From assembly GCA_902728285.1 (NCBI GenBank), contig CACVBU010001357.1, positions 176,719 through 240,718 on the forward strand: a stretch of DNA of 64,000 bases, given 5' to 3'. Both the position numbers and the translations under genes were made by a program. This document shows positions 35,985-48,182 of the stretch, one piece after another. Under the pieces are notes generated by a model that did no database searches, was not told the DNA's origin, and saw only the letters and a list, made by a program, of their open reading frames with translations. The number at the start of each line of letters is the position of its first letter. Position 1 is the stretch's first letter. Origin of the DNA: Clytia hemisphaerica. Taxonomy: Eukaryota > Cnidaria > Hydrozoa > Leptothecata > Clytiidae.

Positions 35985-36304
35985 AGCAGTTCATTACATC
36001 AGATATTAAGTACATTATTGACTCATAAAAGAATTTAGTTTGCTTGTATTTATTTCAAACCTAGCAAGTGAAGTTATAATAGACTTTTATATTTTAAACA
36101 ATTTTTTCAATCATTTCGGAAATTTTCCCACCCCTATAAGAAAACAAATTAACAACAGCTTAACAAGAGGACTGAAGATACCAAAGGCACATGGCCGGGC
36201 ATTATCACTATGCTATTATCATCCAAACGCTATAAAAGACAAATGAATGTTTTTCACTGTAACAATGTTTGTAAAAGGTTAAACCAGCTCCTCCATCATT
36301 CAAT

Positions 36305-36310
36305 TTTATT
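36305..36310 (-). promoter_or_regulatory. Polyadenylation signal for PPIL1
   Basis: Minus-strand AATAAA (in GGGAATAAAATTG) about 124 bases beyond the PPIL1 stop codon. Confidence 0.55.
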
Positions 36311-36433
36311 CCCTCTTCAATTCAGCAAACAGAATTCTCTTTCCTGAAGCGTTGCTGTTGTGAGCTTGAAAATAAATTAATTTAACCGGGATGATTTCTT
36401 ATTGTCGTCCATGGTAGGTTGACAGAGATCTCT

Positions 36434-39400
36434 TCAAGTCTCTGAGCGAGCACAAGAAGCCTCGATGATATAAATATCTTGTAATGGCCTGAAAAAGAAG
36501 AAAAATGAAATATTAGTTAATACCTCGCGAGATCAGAATAACTTGACGATCGATTTAACTATTTGAATACTGTATTTCGCTTTAAATCATCATATATTCA
36601 ATGTTGGATTATGTTAATCAAATTGATTTGTTAGTAGTTGTAAGTTCCATATATAAAATGTATAAGTAGAGAAAATAAACCAGGAAGAATTTGAAATTTT
36701 TCGAAAATTTTCTCAAATCTCACATTAAGGGGAATAATTTTTTTTTCGCGAAACCGTTTTTTGACCCAATTGCTTTCATTTTTCTAAATTCGGATTTTAA
36801 ATATTTCGTGAGGACGAATTTTTTTTCAAAAATCACCAAAATCAATCCACACAAAATGTAATCAATTCATTAAAGTAATTTTTCTAAAGTTCTGCTCAAT
36901 ACATTCTCTTCACTCTGGATGTTTCGAATAAACAACTCACTTATCGGTGGTTTGGTCCGTTTGCACGTCACCGATTTTCTTGACCACCTTCATTCCGCTG
37001 TTCACTCGTCCGAAAATCGTGTGCTTACCTGAAGTTACACGATGAGAGAAAAATAAAGAAAACTCGAGCACCGCCTTACTATACAGATCTTTATGTTATG
37101 CGAAGAAGCACTGGCAGCGCGAACTACAATTACAAACGTGATTAGAACAGTTTTTGACTTTGATATTAAGAGAGGTTTTTAAGAAAAGTTATTTTTAGGG
37201 GGTAACCTTGGTAGATAAACTCTGAGATTAAAGTCTGTCTCGACATAATTTGCAGCGGAGACAAAAAAGGCTATAACTTTTGATAGAATTCGAATAAGAT
37301 TGCGGTTTTGTGCTTGTTGAAAAGGTAACCCGAAGTGGAATGTTATTAAAAAAAGAAAATAAATTAAAGATGGGAAAACGATGATGAAAAATGAAGAATA
37401 AGAAAATCAACTTATTGTAGAATAATGCTAAGATCCCCATTTTTATATCAGAAATTCTTTAATCTTAGAATGTCATGAATGCGAAAAAAAAAATCAAAAA
37501 GTATTCATTCAGTAGTCAAATAATACAGCTTAAAACTTTGCCCTGGTCGACTTCAAAAAAAAGTTTTTTGATGTTTTTAATTGTTTTTATGATAATCAGT
37601 TATAAACTTTCGACTATATCTTTCGATAGAATAATTCTTTCACATTAATAATGTTCAAAGATCACAGAACCACAAAACAAAAGAAAGTCCGAAAAGATTC
37701 ATTCTGACATCAAAAATCTTGAAGTAACAGATGAAGTGATCTCAAGTAAAATATGCTATATTTCGTATTCTATCTAATTCATCATTCAGGCAAAAAGTTT
37801 ATTGATTTTCTTCTTCTTCATTTTCAATCTTCACTTTCCGATCTTTGTTGAGTTTTTTCTTCATCATAATATCCCACTCCTGTTTATCTTTTCAACAAGC
37901 ACAAGACCGCTATCTAATTCGAATTCTATCAAAAGTTATAGCCTTTGTCTCCGCTGAAGATTGACGATGGAAGATTCAAACGCATGTCAAGGATGGCTGC
38001 ATCAAAGAACGACTTTACTAAGCAAGACACAAATGTTTCCCACATGCACAAAACCAGAAATCCTATGACGTAGCCTCGATCCTCTCTCCAAGCACTAACG
38101 TCATTTATAAGAGGGTTCCCAATTCTTCAAAGTACAAAGAAAAAGAAAGTACAAAAGAGAAGATTTCTTACCGTCCAACCATTGACAAGGAGCAAGTGTG
38201 ATAAAATATTGACTTCCGTTCGAATTTGGTCCACTTAAACGGAGAATACGGAAAAAGTGCAATCCAAATGAATGGTTGTCATTTGTTTTACAAAATTACT
38301 AGCCGTCCCAGCATCGCCCGAGACGACTCTTTACCATAATAATTAAGCTCGCTTTGCTCGCTGAAGAAATACGTAAAAGATTTCTTGTATTTTTCAAAGA
38401 AAATGAACAACAATATTTTCTTGTATATTGAATGGAACATAATGATTAAAACCTTTTATTGTATTTTCCAAGGAAAATCACGTAGAGAAAATGTCTTGTA
38501 TTTCCCAAGGAAAATTAGATAAAAGACATTTCTTGTATTTGGTAATGTGTTGGACGGTGAAAAAGAATGCGGCTATTATATTTTGATTTTTCCCGACATG
38601 TATTTGGTAATGGAAACAACCTGAAGCAAATTCATGTATTTTTCAAGGAAAATCGAACAAAATAATCTCTTGTATTTTCCAAGGAAAAAAAAATGCATAA
38701 GATAATTTTAATATGTTTCAAGAAAATTTTTTGCTACTTTCACCATGAGCTGATTTTGCTAGAAAGGTAATAAAAGGAGTTATTTTGAGAGCAAATCGAA
38801 TCGAAACTGCCATTTTTTCAATGTAATAGTAAGGAAAGAAGATCTTTCATTGCTAAAATCTACCACATTTAAGAGTATCTTGTAAAACTATTCTTATGCT
38901 TGGAGTAATTTAACCATCGTGGCTAGTCATATCAGGCGCAGACATTCGAGGGTGACTTTGAAAGACTTTAAATAGCTTCGAAAATTTGATATATAAAAAT
39001 AAAAAAGATAATGAGTAATTAGATTCAAAACGCTCTTAAAATGGTCAGAAAAGAGGATTACAAAAAGGAAAAAGAATACATCAAGTTTTTACGGTTTTCA
39101 TTTTAAGGCTGTAAATTGACCAATTGAAAGATCAATACAGAAAAGGCGCTAAAAAGAATTACAGTGTGCCTCAGAATCGCTAGAGAAAAGGCTTCATGCG
39201 AGAATGGGAGAGTTCAGATTTAAGCGTATTATAAAATAGAGATAGAGATCTCAATGAGCCATTCAAAACATTAAACATTAGTTCGCTTTGAAAGTCCATC
39301 ATCTCGGTGCAACAAATACGAAGGAGAGTCAGCGAAAATGAAGACACGTCTCTCAAAACATTTCATAATATAGAGGGAGAGTGACGAACCTGTTGGCCAT

Positions 39401-42247
39401 GGATAAAATGCCAGCTCCAGTGTGTTTCAAATCAGGGTGGATCTCATCCTCAAACATCGGTCTGAAAGGAAGAATAACACAAATGTTCTTATGATACTTT
39501 TGTTTTCATCCTTTTGAGAAATATGCGATGGAAACCATTGTGATCATGAAAATAATCAGCTTCTTATTTACCTTATCGGGGAAAACTTCATCGGGGAAAA
39601 GTGACGAAATATTGGCCAAGTGACGAACATTTTCCCTGACGAAATTTCCCCCGATAAGGTATATGATTAAATAGAAAGGAGGCGCATCTCTTTGCTGACA
39701 AAACAGGATAAATAAAAGAAGTTCCAAAATTTGCGCTACCGCGGCACCGAAAGGGAATAACGTTGCTTTTTCTTTCGTTTAAAAATGCTGTATAAACAAA
39801 TGGTAGTAGATACTTAAAGGAAGTATTATGAACTTAAAGTTATAAATAACACGTTATGTAAAGTGGAAATATAGTATTCAGACAGGACACTGTATATAAA
39901 GTCTGTCTCGAAATAATTTGCAGCTGGAGAAAAAAATGGCTGTAACTTTTGATAGAATTCGAATCAAGTTGCGGTTTTGTGCTCGTTAAAAAGATATTCG
40001 TGAGTGGAATATTATCAAGTAAAAAAATTGAGAAAAAAAAGGAAAATGAAAGTGAAAAATGAAGAAGAAAAAAATCAACTCCTTGTAGAAATGTGGTATA
40101 GTTATCATTTTCACAGGAGTGACTCTTCAATCTTAGATCATCATCACTGTGAAAAAATTTTTCAAAAATATTCATTTAATCAAAAGATATCAAACAAAGT
40201 TTATTGCTGGTTGATAGGTTTTTTCGTTTTTTTGTCGTTTTTTACTACTTTATAGAGTCAACCAGCAATAAATTTTGTTTGATATCTTTTGATTGAATGA
40301 ATATTTTTGAAAAATTTTTTGACAGTGATAATGATCTAAGATTGAAGAATCACTCCTGTGAAAATGACAATTATACCACATTTCTACAAGAAGTTGATTT
40401 TTTTCTTCTTCATTTTTCATTTTCATTTTCCTTTTTTTTCTCAATTTTTTTACTTGATAATATTCCACTCACGAATATCTTTTTAACGAGCACAAAACCA
40501 CCGCTTGATTCGAATTCTATCAAAAGTTACAGCCATTTTTTTCTCCAGCTGCAAATTATTTCGAGACAGACTTTAGTATCAAATCTCTCGAGGAGTCTCG
40601 AAGGAGTTTTTAGCATTCACAGACTAGTGAATCCATACCCATAAATTGAAGATCCTCCTTTCCCGGTTCCACTTGGATCACCTGTTTGTATCATGAAGCC
40701 CTGAAACAGAATATTAATTTTCAATCCATCAATCCCAAATTTCATAAATTACTTAGGGGCAAGTATAATTAAAATTAATTGGATTAATTAATTAATATCT
40801 ATTAGAGTACCTTAGAAAGGTCCTTAATACCAATCCCATATTTTTGTCTTTATCTTGACATTGCCAAGTAAGGAAACTTCACTGAAGATAATGATTGAGA
40901 TAGAGAGAAATTCAATTCAGATAAAGATACGACTTACACTAATAACGCGGTGAAATTTAGTTCGATCATAATAACCTCTTCGAGCCTACAAAATAAAAAA
41001 TATATACAGTACTCCCGCTTATAATCTCTCAACTAAAGCTTCATTTTGTGACAGTAAATATTTGGCAAAAAAACTTGATCATATAGTAACGTTTCAAAGT
41101 GTTAATTGTTGTAGATATCACTAGACGGTTCCCGTCGTCGCAAACGCCGGTTTACATTGCTCGTCAAAAGCCCTTATAATGATCAAGATGGTACAGTTTA
41201 TGCATGGTCTCTAAATCTTTAAGGAGAATTCGAATTAGTTTCTTCAGGAAGTTTGAAGGTCGTGATTTCAATTTAAAATGAAAACGGAAACTTATCAAAT
41301 AGTAAATCATCAATTTGGAGAGCGCTCAACTGTATTATCAGTGTATAAGAATTGAAAAGAAGAGTAAAGAATCTTGCTCTTTTGTTTTTGCGAATTTGAG
41401 GTTGACGCGCCTTAAAAAGAACAAATGATAAATACTTTGATTTCAAAACAATCATAATAGGCATATCGCAAATTACGGGACTTATATGCACTTCTCGTGC
41501 GGAAGACCTCCGTTTTTATCTACACTGCGTTGACATTAAAAACTCATTGTTAAGAACTATTTTGTAGAAAGTGCCATGCCGTCTTCATGATATTTTGAAT
41601 AATTGACGTCAGAATTGTTTTCTTTAGAAAGTCAGTGTAGGGGCTTTTTCGATTTGAACGTCATATCTCTTTTTGAACGGGGGTTGTGTTGGGAGAAAGT
41701 TGTAATTTTATCTCTCAATCATGAATGAAAAAATAAAATTTTTCGAAATCGCAACTGGTCTACTATTTCACAGTCGAAATGAATCATGGGAATCAGGACT
41801 GATTGCGCCCCATTAACAGTTTCCCGTTGGTTAGACGCAATAATCTTCAAAATTTTTCAAAACTTTGGACAAATAATAAGTCGTCATTAGCAGGCAGTGA
41901 TCCTGAATGCCTTCTTCGCTTTGCGACTGTGAAATGGCCTATTTTAGCGTGACAGACACAAAATATGAAATTCTTTTAGTATAGTAAGATAGATTCCTTT
42001 TGAACACAAATGCATGGAAAAACAATGAGTTGTAACTTACAAGTTCCGCGAAGTTTTTACAAGTCCTTGGTGCGTGATTCCAATACAGTTCAACATCGAT
42101 GTTCCCCTAAAACCAACCATAATATAAGAGTTAGCATAAAATTTCACAGGCTCATTTCGATTGACTCGATTTTCATCAATAAACAATTACCATTGAAGTC
42201 TGCAGGGTGACCTTGGGTGGCCTCCAATCATCTCCGGGAACTGTCAT
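36434..42247 (-). CDS. PPIL1: Peptidyl-prolyl cis-trans isomerase-like 1 (cyclophilin)
   Basis: Complete gene, eight exons on the minus strand: 42191-42247, 42041-42106, 40938-40985, 40639-40700, 39390-39461, 38172-38233, 36941-37028, 36434-36488. The parts sum to 510 bases, 169 residues (human PPIL1 has 166). It starts [20 protein letters not shown], like the PPIL1 N-terminus. Conserved active-site regions: [19 protein letters not shown] (CypA Arg55, Phe60 and Gln63 positions), [13 protein letters not shown], and the Trp and His of [14 protein letters not shown]. The C-terminus is [21 protein letters not shown]1 isomerises prolyl bonds and is a spliceosome component that binds SKIP (SNW1) in the nucleus. 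All junctions are GT-AG. Introns are crowded with repeats, including two long palindromes (37230, 39898). One or more small 5' UTR exons are not resolved. Confidence 0.95.
37230..37966. mobile_element. Long-arm palindromic element (older copy) in PPIL1 intron
   Basis: Left arm starts AAAGTCTGTCTCGACATAAT, then TTGCAGCGGAGAC and the phrase AACTTTTGATAGAATTCGAA. The right arm carries the complement (TTCGAATTCTATCAAAAGTT, GTCTCCGCTG). Arms of about 170-200 bp are clearly diverged, and the outermost right end is eroded. It is related to 39898-40574. Confidence 0.75.
38370..38710. repeat. Dispersed CTTGTATTTTCCAAGGAAAAT words in PPIL1 intron
   Basis: The phrase CTTGTATTTTCCAAGGAAAA or close variants occurs about six times at 30-90 base spacing, each followed by short unique sequence. 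A similar phrase is at 43757. The outer ends were not defined. Just left (38340) is AGCTCGCTTTGCTCGCTGAA. Confidence 0.6.
39898..40574. mobile_element. 677-bp near-perfect palindrome in PPIL1 intron
   Basis: Two arms of about 320 bp are inverted copies with only about a dozen differences by eye, around a short spacer near 40220-40250. The ends are AAAGTCTGTCTCGAAATAAT. The interior encodes nothing convincing; the matching open frames in both arms come from the symmetry. It sits between PPIL1 exons 4 and 5. The transcript can fold into a long hairpin. The high arm identity suggests a recent insertion or gene conversion between the arms. Confidence 0.9.
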
Positions 42248-43083
42248 CTTTGATTGTTTATTTCTATCTCTATTGATATTTTATGTGCTTCTGTAATCAT
42301 GAAAAATTAATGGACATTAATATACAGTAAAACATACCATGACAGCTAAAGATCAGAAACTTACAGGTACCAAACAAACAATAACTTTGTAGGTAAAGAT
42401 ATTGCATGATGGTTTATGGGATAAATTGACATTGGTTTTCCTTTTCCTTTCTTTCAAAAATACTAAAAAAATGTATAATAAATACAAAAAATAAATGGAA
42501 AATTTCCTGTCTCTGCAATGTAAAAATATTAACATTTAAAAACGTTTTAAAAAGATTTAACAAAAGTTAACAAAAGATTTTCTTAACCAAACTAGAAGAG
42601 TACTATTCAAATATAACTGGGATACATGTGAGGGCTAGGCAGTGATCATGTAGAGCAGGCTATGACAACATTGCTTCACTTGCGATTGCATCCAATTGAA
42701 ATCAAATAGACGTGAAAAATCTGTTGAAATATGAATAGCTTCGCAGGGTGGATACAAGTAAATTTGTTGCCTTTTCATCTGAAGTTCTGACCCTTTTTTG
42801 CCTCTGATACTTTCTATTGAAAGGGTTAGCGAGTTTTCTGCTAAAAATGAGCCATTCTAACATTATCTAAGAATAGTTGAATATCCCTTTTAAGTTCATC
42901 CCTTCTATCAAAATATTGAGCTAATTTTAACAAAATGGAAACATATGATAAACAAACAAACAAAATATCAAGCTTGAAATTAAAAGACTATTTTAAAGAG
43001 CAAACTTGCTTGTATTAATTAGGTATGCTTTCCCCAGTCAATTATCAAACAATTACTTTACCAGAAAACGAATTTAGAAAAAT
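42248..43083. other. Upstream region of PPIL1
   Basis: 836 bases between the PPIL1 start codon and the 3' end of the next gene. It should hold the PPIL1 promoter. No clear TATA box or repeat family was recognised. Confidence 0.4.
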
Positions 43084-43672
43084 CTAAAAATAATCGTCAA
43101 ATATACTATCCATGTTTTCATCATCACTAGTGGAAGAAAAGTGACCAGGATGTAATCTATTTTCATCACCAGTCCAAAAGTCGTGCAAAATATCAGGCTC
43201 GCTTTCGTTCACTGTATCAATGTCTGGTTGAAGCTCAAGAATATCATTTTGAGCTTTGATTTTGTATTTTGTTGCTCTCATTACAACTTCGAAATATATT
43301 TCTTGTTCTTCATCAGATGACAGCGTTGATAAGTCTAATTCATTTGTTAATAAAGAGTCAGCTAATTTCTTGTCTGTTTCATTCAATGAATGTTCTTCAG
43401 TACAATTAGATTCAGTTTCACTGATAACATCGATTATTTCTCCACCCTGATCATGACTGCTACTATCATCGTTGGAAGTAACATTAATATCTGTGCTAGT
43501 GGTTTTATTATTGTGATCAACGACAGCTCCATAAAGATTTTCCATTAAAAATGCTCCTTTTGTTTTTGTTATTTGAACCTCGTCCATTGCTAGATTTTCT
43601 TGGCTGCTACGTTTAGAAAAATAAACCTTGTATAAGTAAGAGTCACTAACCCTTAGTGATTTACTATTTGTC
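43084..43672 (-). CDS. Acidic C-terminal exon, gene not recognised
   Basis: Last coding exon of a minus-strand gene. It follows CCTCTGAACAG, with no in-frame ATG at the top of the open frame, so translation enters from an upstream exon. About 195 residues, Ser-, Asp-, Glu- and Asn-rich, predicted disordered. The end, SEPDILHDFWTGDENRLHPG then SSTSDDENMDSIFDDYF, matches the end of the exon at 46077 closely. The acidic, aromatic DDENMDSIFDDYF tail resembles activation-domain or short linear binding motifs, but I recognise no family. Upstream exons were not found. Confidence 0.6.
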
Positions 43673-43945
43673 CTGTTCAGAGGCAATTTCCCAAAATATT
43701 TCTATTCATCCGTATGTTAAAAGGAAAGTTTTCTTTTGTGTTTAGAGAAAATTCAGTTCCTGTATTTTTGAAGGAAAATGGGTTTTTATTATGTTATACA
43801 CGTTTTCTTTGTATAAGAAGCTTAACTTAGCTCAAAGCCTGGACATTCCTAATACATTTTTTAGATCACAAGGCTAACTTTTGAGCTTTAAAAAACTCGT
43901 TTTCCATTGTAAGGTATTTTCAAATTGAATCAAGGTTAAGTTAAA

Positions 43946-45762
43946 GCTCGGGGGGGGGGGCACTCGATTTCGAAACGGCAGTATGTGCCGCGCAAAATCA
44001 GCTTTTCAAAATCGTACCCTTACAGTGCAGTTCAATATGGCTAAAAAAGTACCCTTTCAGTGAATTTTCTCGTGATTTACCCAACCCTTATAGTGCACTA
44101 TATTTCTCAGCTGTAAATCTGCGTGAAAGAAGAAGGTTGGGAAATTTTCTGTTTCAAAGAAAACAAGCAACATGCTGAATGGACCTACCTAATGATTAAC
44201 ATCAGATGAAAATAAGAAAAAAGTGACAATAATTGTACAAAAATTCAGAATGGAAAAATAAAGCTTGTGTGTTGAATAATGTAAAATGGTAAAAAGGAAT
44301 TTCCCAAAATACGAAAATCACTTGAACCATTCAGGCCCAAAAAACCTTTTAAGCTGTTTTTTGCCCAAATTTGCCCAAAATAATTTTCCTTAAAAATCTG
44401 GCTTCGTCACATTTTGGGCATTGCCATTTTGCATCATTGCAAAAAATCAGAAAAAAATAATGAGTCAACTTTGAGAAAAGCTATATTTTCTTATTTGGTT
44501 AAAGGGAATTTCCCCAAAATACGAAAATCCGTTTTTTAAGGCGAAAAAGAATTTTCCGGGAAAAACCACTTCAGCCATTCTTTAGAGAATCTTGCCCTCC
44601 ATCTTTGTACAAAAAATCAGAAAAAAGTAATGACAGGATTTTGCACAAAGTCCAAAAAACCCTATTTTAGGCAGTTTTTGGCCCAAATTTGCCCAAATAT
44701 ATTTTTTTTCGAAAGTCTGGCTCCGTCACATTTTAGGCATAACCATTTTGCATCATTGTGCAAAAAATCAGAAAAAAATAATGAGTCAACTTTGAGAAAA
44801 GCTATATTTTCTTATTTGGTTAAAGGGAATTTCCCCAAAATACGAAAATCCGTTTTTTAAGGCGAAAAAGAATTTTCCGGGAAAAACCACTTCAGCCATT
44901 CTTTAGAGAATCTTGCCCTCCATCTTTGTACAAAAAATCAGAAAAAAGTAATGTCAGGATTTTGCACAAAGTCCAAAAAACCCTATTTTTAGGCAGTTTT
45001 TGGCCCAAATTAGCCCAAATAAATTTTTTTTTGAAAATCGGGCTCCGACACATTTTAGGCATTGCCATTTTGCATCATTGCGCAAAAAATCAGAAAAAAA
45101 TAACGAGTCAACATTGTTAAAAGCTATATTTTCTTATTGGTTAAAGGGAATTTCCCCCAAAATACGAAAATCCGTTTTTTAAGGCGAATAAGAATTTTCC
45201 GGGAAAAACCACTTCAGCCATTCTTTAGAGAATCTTGCCCTCCATCTTTGTACAAAAAATCAGGAAAAAGTAATGACAGGATTTTGCACAAAGTCCAAAA
45301 AACCCTATTTTTAGGTAGTTTTTGGCCCAAAATTTGCCCAAATAAATTTTTTCTCAAAAATCGGGCTCCGTCACGTTCTGGGCATTGCCATTTTGCATCA
45401 TTGTGCAAAAAATCAGAAAAAACTAATGAGCCAATCCTGAGAAAAGCTGGTAACAGACGGACAGACGAACGAACGAACGAACGAACGAACGGACATGGGT
45501 TAATTTATAGGACCTCCACCGGGGCACCCGGAGGTAGGTCCAAAAAATGAGAAAATTATTCTTGTCAGCTGTAATTATCAGACAATAGAAACTTTTTCAA
45601 ACAAACGAGAAGTAAAAACCTTTCTTTTTAATAATTATTTTGAATTTGTTTTAAAATTCGACCCTTGCAGTCCTTAAAGTGCATTTTGGGATGCTGAAAA
45701 ACCCCACCCTTAAGCGCGACACACGACGTAGGCAAGATCATATGAGTGCCCCCCCAGAGAGT
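43946..45762. mobile_element. G-run element, CCCTTACAGTGCA word, split by an insertion
   Basis: Left end AGCTCGGGGGGGGGGGGCAC then TCGATTT; right end GAGTGCCCCCCCAGAGAGTT then AAAG. Both flanks carry the family word: TACCCTTACAGTGCA, TACCCTTTCAGTGAA and AACCCTTATAGTGCA on the left, GACCCTTGCAGTCCTTAAAG and CACCCTTAAG on the right. The middle is occupied by the separate element at 44181-45541. Confidence 0.65.
44181..45541. mobile_element. GGACCTACCT-ended element with internal 322-bp tandem array
   Basis: Left CATGCTGAATGGACCTACCT, right CACCCGGAGGTAGGTCC, so the ends form a short inverted repeat. The body holds about three copies of a unit of 321-322 bp (TTGCACAAAGTCC at 44641, 44962 and 45284). 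It ends with a CAGACGGACAGACGAACGAA microsatellite and then GGGTTAATTTATAGGACCTC. The same layout is at 49643-50933. Open frames inside are translations of the array. Confidence 0.72.
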
Positions 45763-46076
45763 TAAAGTTTAATAAATTAAGTAAGACGATTTAACAGAGA
45801 ATAAAAATGAAAATTAATGATCTGTACATAGCTTTAAATAAAACACACTAAAAACAAATTATAAATAATTTGGAATTTCTATGACTGAACATGATTGAAA
45901 GCTTAATTACTAAAAAATAAAAAAACAAACAAAAAAAATTACCTAAACTTGATTTAATTTTCATGAGACGCAATTTCAAATTTCACAAAATCAAATCTTG
46001 CAAAATTGCCTGAGATTTCTGAATACCAATTTGATTTTAAAAGAGAATAAATATAATTCAAAAATTGGGAAATTTT

Positions 46077-46599
46077 TTAAGTAAAATCGTCAAATAAACT
46101 ATCCATATTTTCATCATCAGTAGATGAGAGGCTACCGGTATATGTTCTTTTTTCATTGCAACTCACAAAATCTTGCAAAACATCAGGCTCAGCATCTGAA
46201 TCAAAACACTCCACTGAAGAAATTGATTTATTCAGGTCAGACATGTTTGTTGTATCACTTTTTTCACATACTTGAAAGTTGCAATTATCATCACTTGTAT
46301 CATCAGATACTTTATTTACATTCACGGTTTGTTCTTCTCCACTTTCATCTTCTACTTCTGCTTCACTGTCACTTGTATCACTGTCACTCACATCGCTCCT
46401 TTCCATATCAGAAAGCGAATCATCGTCATCATCATCATCAATTTTTTCTTTAATCGAATTGTTGATGGTTAGATATGCATTTTTTATAGTGTCAATATCA
46501 TCTAGTTTGATTGAAGTATTGTCTTCACAGTTTTGAACTCGTTTTTCAAGTGATATCAAATCTTCCGTCCAAAACTTGGCAAGGCTAGAATAAGGCATT
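46077..46599 (-). CDS. Acidic C-terminal exon, paralogue of the exon at 43084
   Basis: Follows the acceptor ATTCCATACAG. An ATG sits at its start (MPYSSLAKFW), but it may be internal. About 173 residues. A short helical part (KRVQNCEDN, DTIKNAYLTINNSIKEKI) is followed by an Asp/Ser/Glu tract. The final block EPDVLQDFVSCNEKRTYTGS then LSSTDDENMDSLFDDFT aligns with the end of the 43084 exon. Both are on the minus strand 2.4 kb apart, so this is either a tandem gene duplication or two alternative last exons of one gene. Function unknown. Confidence 0.6.
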
Positions 46600-46683
46600 C
46601 TGTATGGAATATCAAGCCATAGTCTTTATAGGTTTAAATTAAAATAATAATTCTAAAAGATAATTTAACTCAAATTTTACCTT

Positions 46684-46860
46684 AATGATGACGTCATCAA
46701 CCCCTTTTCTCTATGAATTCCTTATATGGTAGAGAACATTTCTGCCAAGTTTTAAGTCCATAGCTTTTCTAGATCAAAAGTTATGCAAGGCTGGTGGAAA
46801 ACACCCCTCCCCTTGAGAATACAAAATCCGAAAAAGGCTGATAATAATTAATAGGGTTAA
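46684..46860. mobile_element. Truncated copy of the TGACGTCATCA element
   Basis: Matches the right third of 31688-32459: ATGATGACGTCATCAACCCC, AAGTTATGCAAGGCTGGTGG, then AAAACACCCC and GATAATAATTAATAGGGTTA. The left portion is absent. Confidence 0.75.
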
Positions 46861-47922
46861 CGAGTGTTGAATCGATATTGACAAATTTAATGATGTCATA
46901 ATCTATGCCGTGTACATTTTGTCAGCGCTGTGCATATTTTATCAACATCCTTTTCATTGGATAAATACAACTAAAATATACAAAATAAGTAAACATGAAT
47001 TTATTGTCTGCGAGCACGGTTAGCTAAGCGCACCTCTCTTATTTGTTATCTAAGAATTGAAGCGCACAAAGATTACTGTGGGAGCTGATGGCGGACAAAG
47101 ATTTTTTGAAGATATTTTCATTTATAATCCAAGGTAGAACAAACTAAACATAGAAAGGGGGTATTTTTTAGTGCTCTCAGGGGGGGGGGTACAGCCGCAG
47201 GGTACTGACCCATAGGGTACTAACCTGATTTTTAAGAAAAATTGTCTTAGGTACCACCACCCCCTTTTTAGTACCGGGTACTTACTTTTTCTTAAGGAAA
47301 CAGGGACCCCCACCCCCCCTTTTAGTACCGGGTACTTACTTTTTTTTAAAGAAAAAGGGACCCCCACCCCCTTTTTAGTACCGGGTACCGGCTTTAAAAT
47401 TACCAAGGAAAATAGGAGACACCACCCTTAAAAATTACCAAGCATGGTCCCAATCTTTCAAAAGCCAGCAAAAGCAGCTCTTTGTTGTTATTATGACTTG
47501 TATATACTATGTTTTTAACTCAGATCCTCTTAAAAGTTCTTTAAATCGAACACAACTTTTGATTACAAAGGTAAAACAAGGAAATTCCTTGGCAAAAGTA
47601 AAATATTATATAGCTGTAATAACGGCAATAAAAGTATATATCTATCAGAAGAAGTAAAAATCAAGTTGATAAAAATTTAAGAATAGTAAGAAAGCTTAGA
47701 TTGGATGAATTTCCTTATTTTTTCTTCAATAGATTGGTAATTTATTCAAATTATTCAAAACTGCGTCAATCTTATGAAAGAAGTTGAAATAGAAAATAGT
47801 TGCATTGTTGGTTCTGGTTGGCTTTGCTTAGTTGACCTGCCTCCGTCTTAATTGTCATAAACAGACAAACAATCAGACAAACAAAATATAAACCCAAATA
47901 AGCTATAGGGTATAATATGTAC

Positions 47923-48048
47923 TAGTTATCGCATGACTTCGAGTGCAATACGAGAAATATTTTACGAGTTCCGAGATTTTTCCGTAATCGGTAAAATCTC
48001 GGAACGAGTAAAATATTGAGTATTGCACGAGAAGTCATGTGATAACTA
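47923..48048. mobile_element. 126-bp hairpin element
   Basis: Almost perfect inverted repeat: TAGTTATCGCATGACTTCGA ... AAATCTCGGAACGAGTAAAA ... GAAGTCATGTGATAACTA, around a loop of about 12 bases. The name class (MITE) is inferred from the structure. Confidence 0.8.
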
Positions 48049-48124
48049 ATTTATTGTCGACTCAAAAAAATTGTCCTCTTTTTGTTTTAAAAATTACTTC
48101 CGCCTTCTTCTGCTTCTGTGTAGA

Positions 48125-48182
48125 TTCGAATGTTTTTATTCGAAAATCTAATTCGAACGTTAGATTCGAACAAAAACATTCG
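48125..48182. repeat. Small hairpin with TTCGAA words
   Basis: TCGAATGTTTTTATTCGAAA then ATCTAA pairs with TTAGATTCGAACAAAAACAT then TCGA. Only 58 bp. Confidence 0.7.

Noticed and set aside
44630-45550. Several open frames of 60-137 codons with FWPKLAQ-like phrases
   Set aside because: The same peptide recurs with the 322-bp array in different frames; it is repeat DNA, not a gene family.
46124-46536. Plus-strand His- and Ser-rich open frames
   Set aside because: Antisense shadows of the acidic exon on the minus strand (46077-46599).
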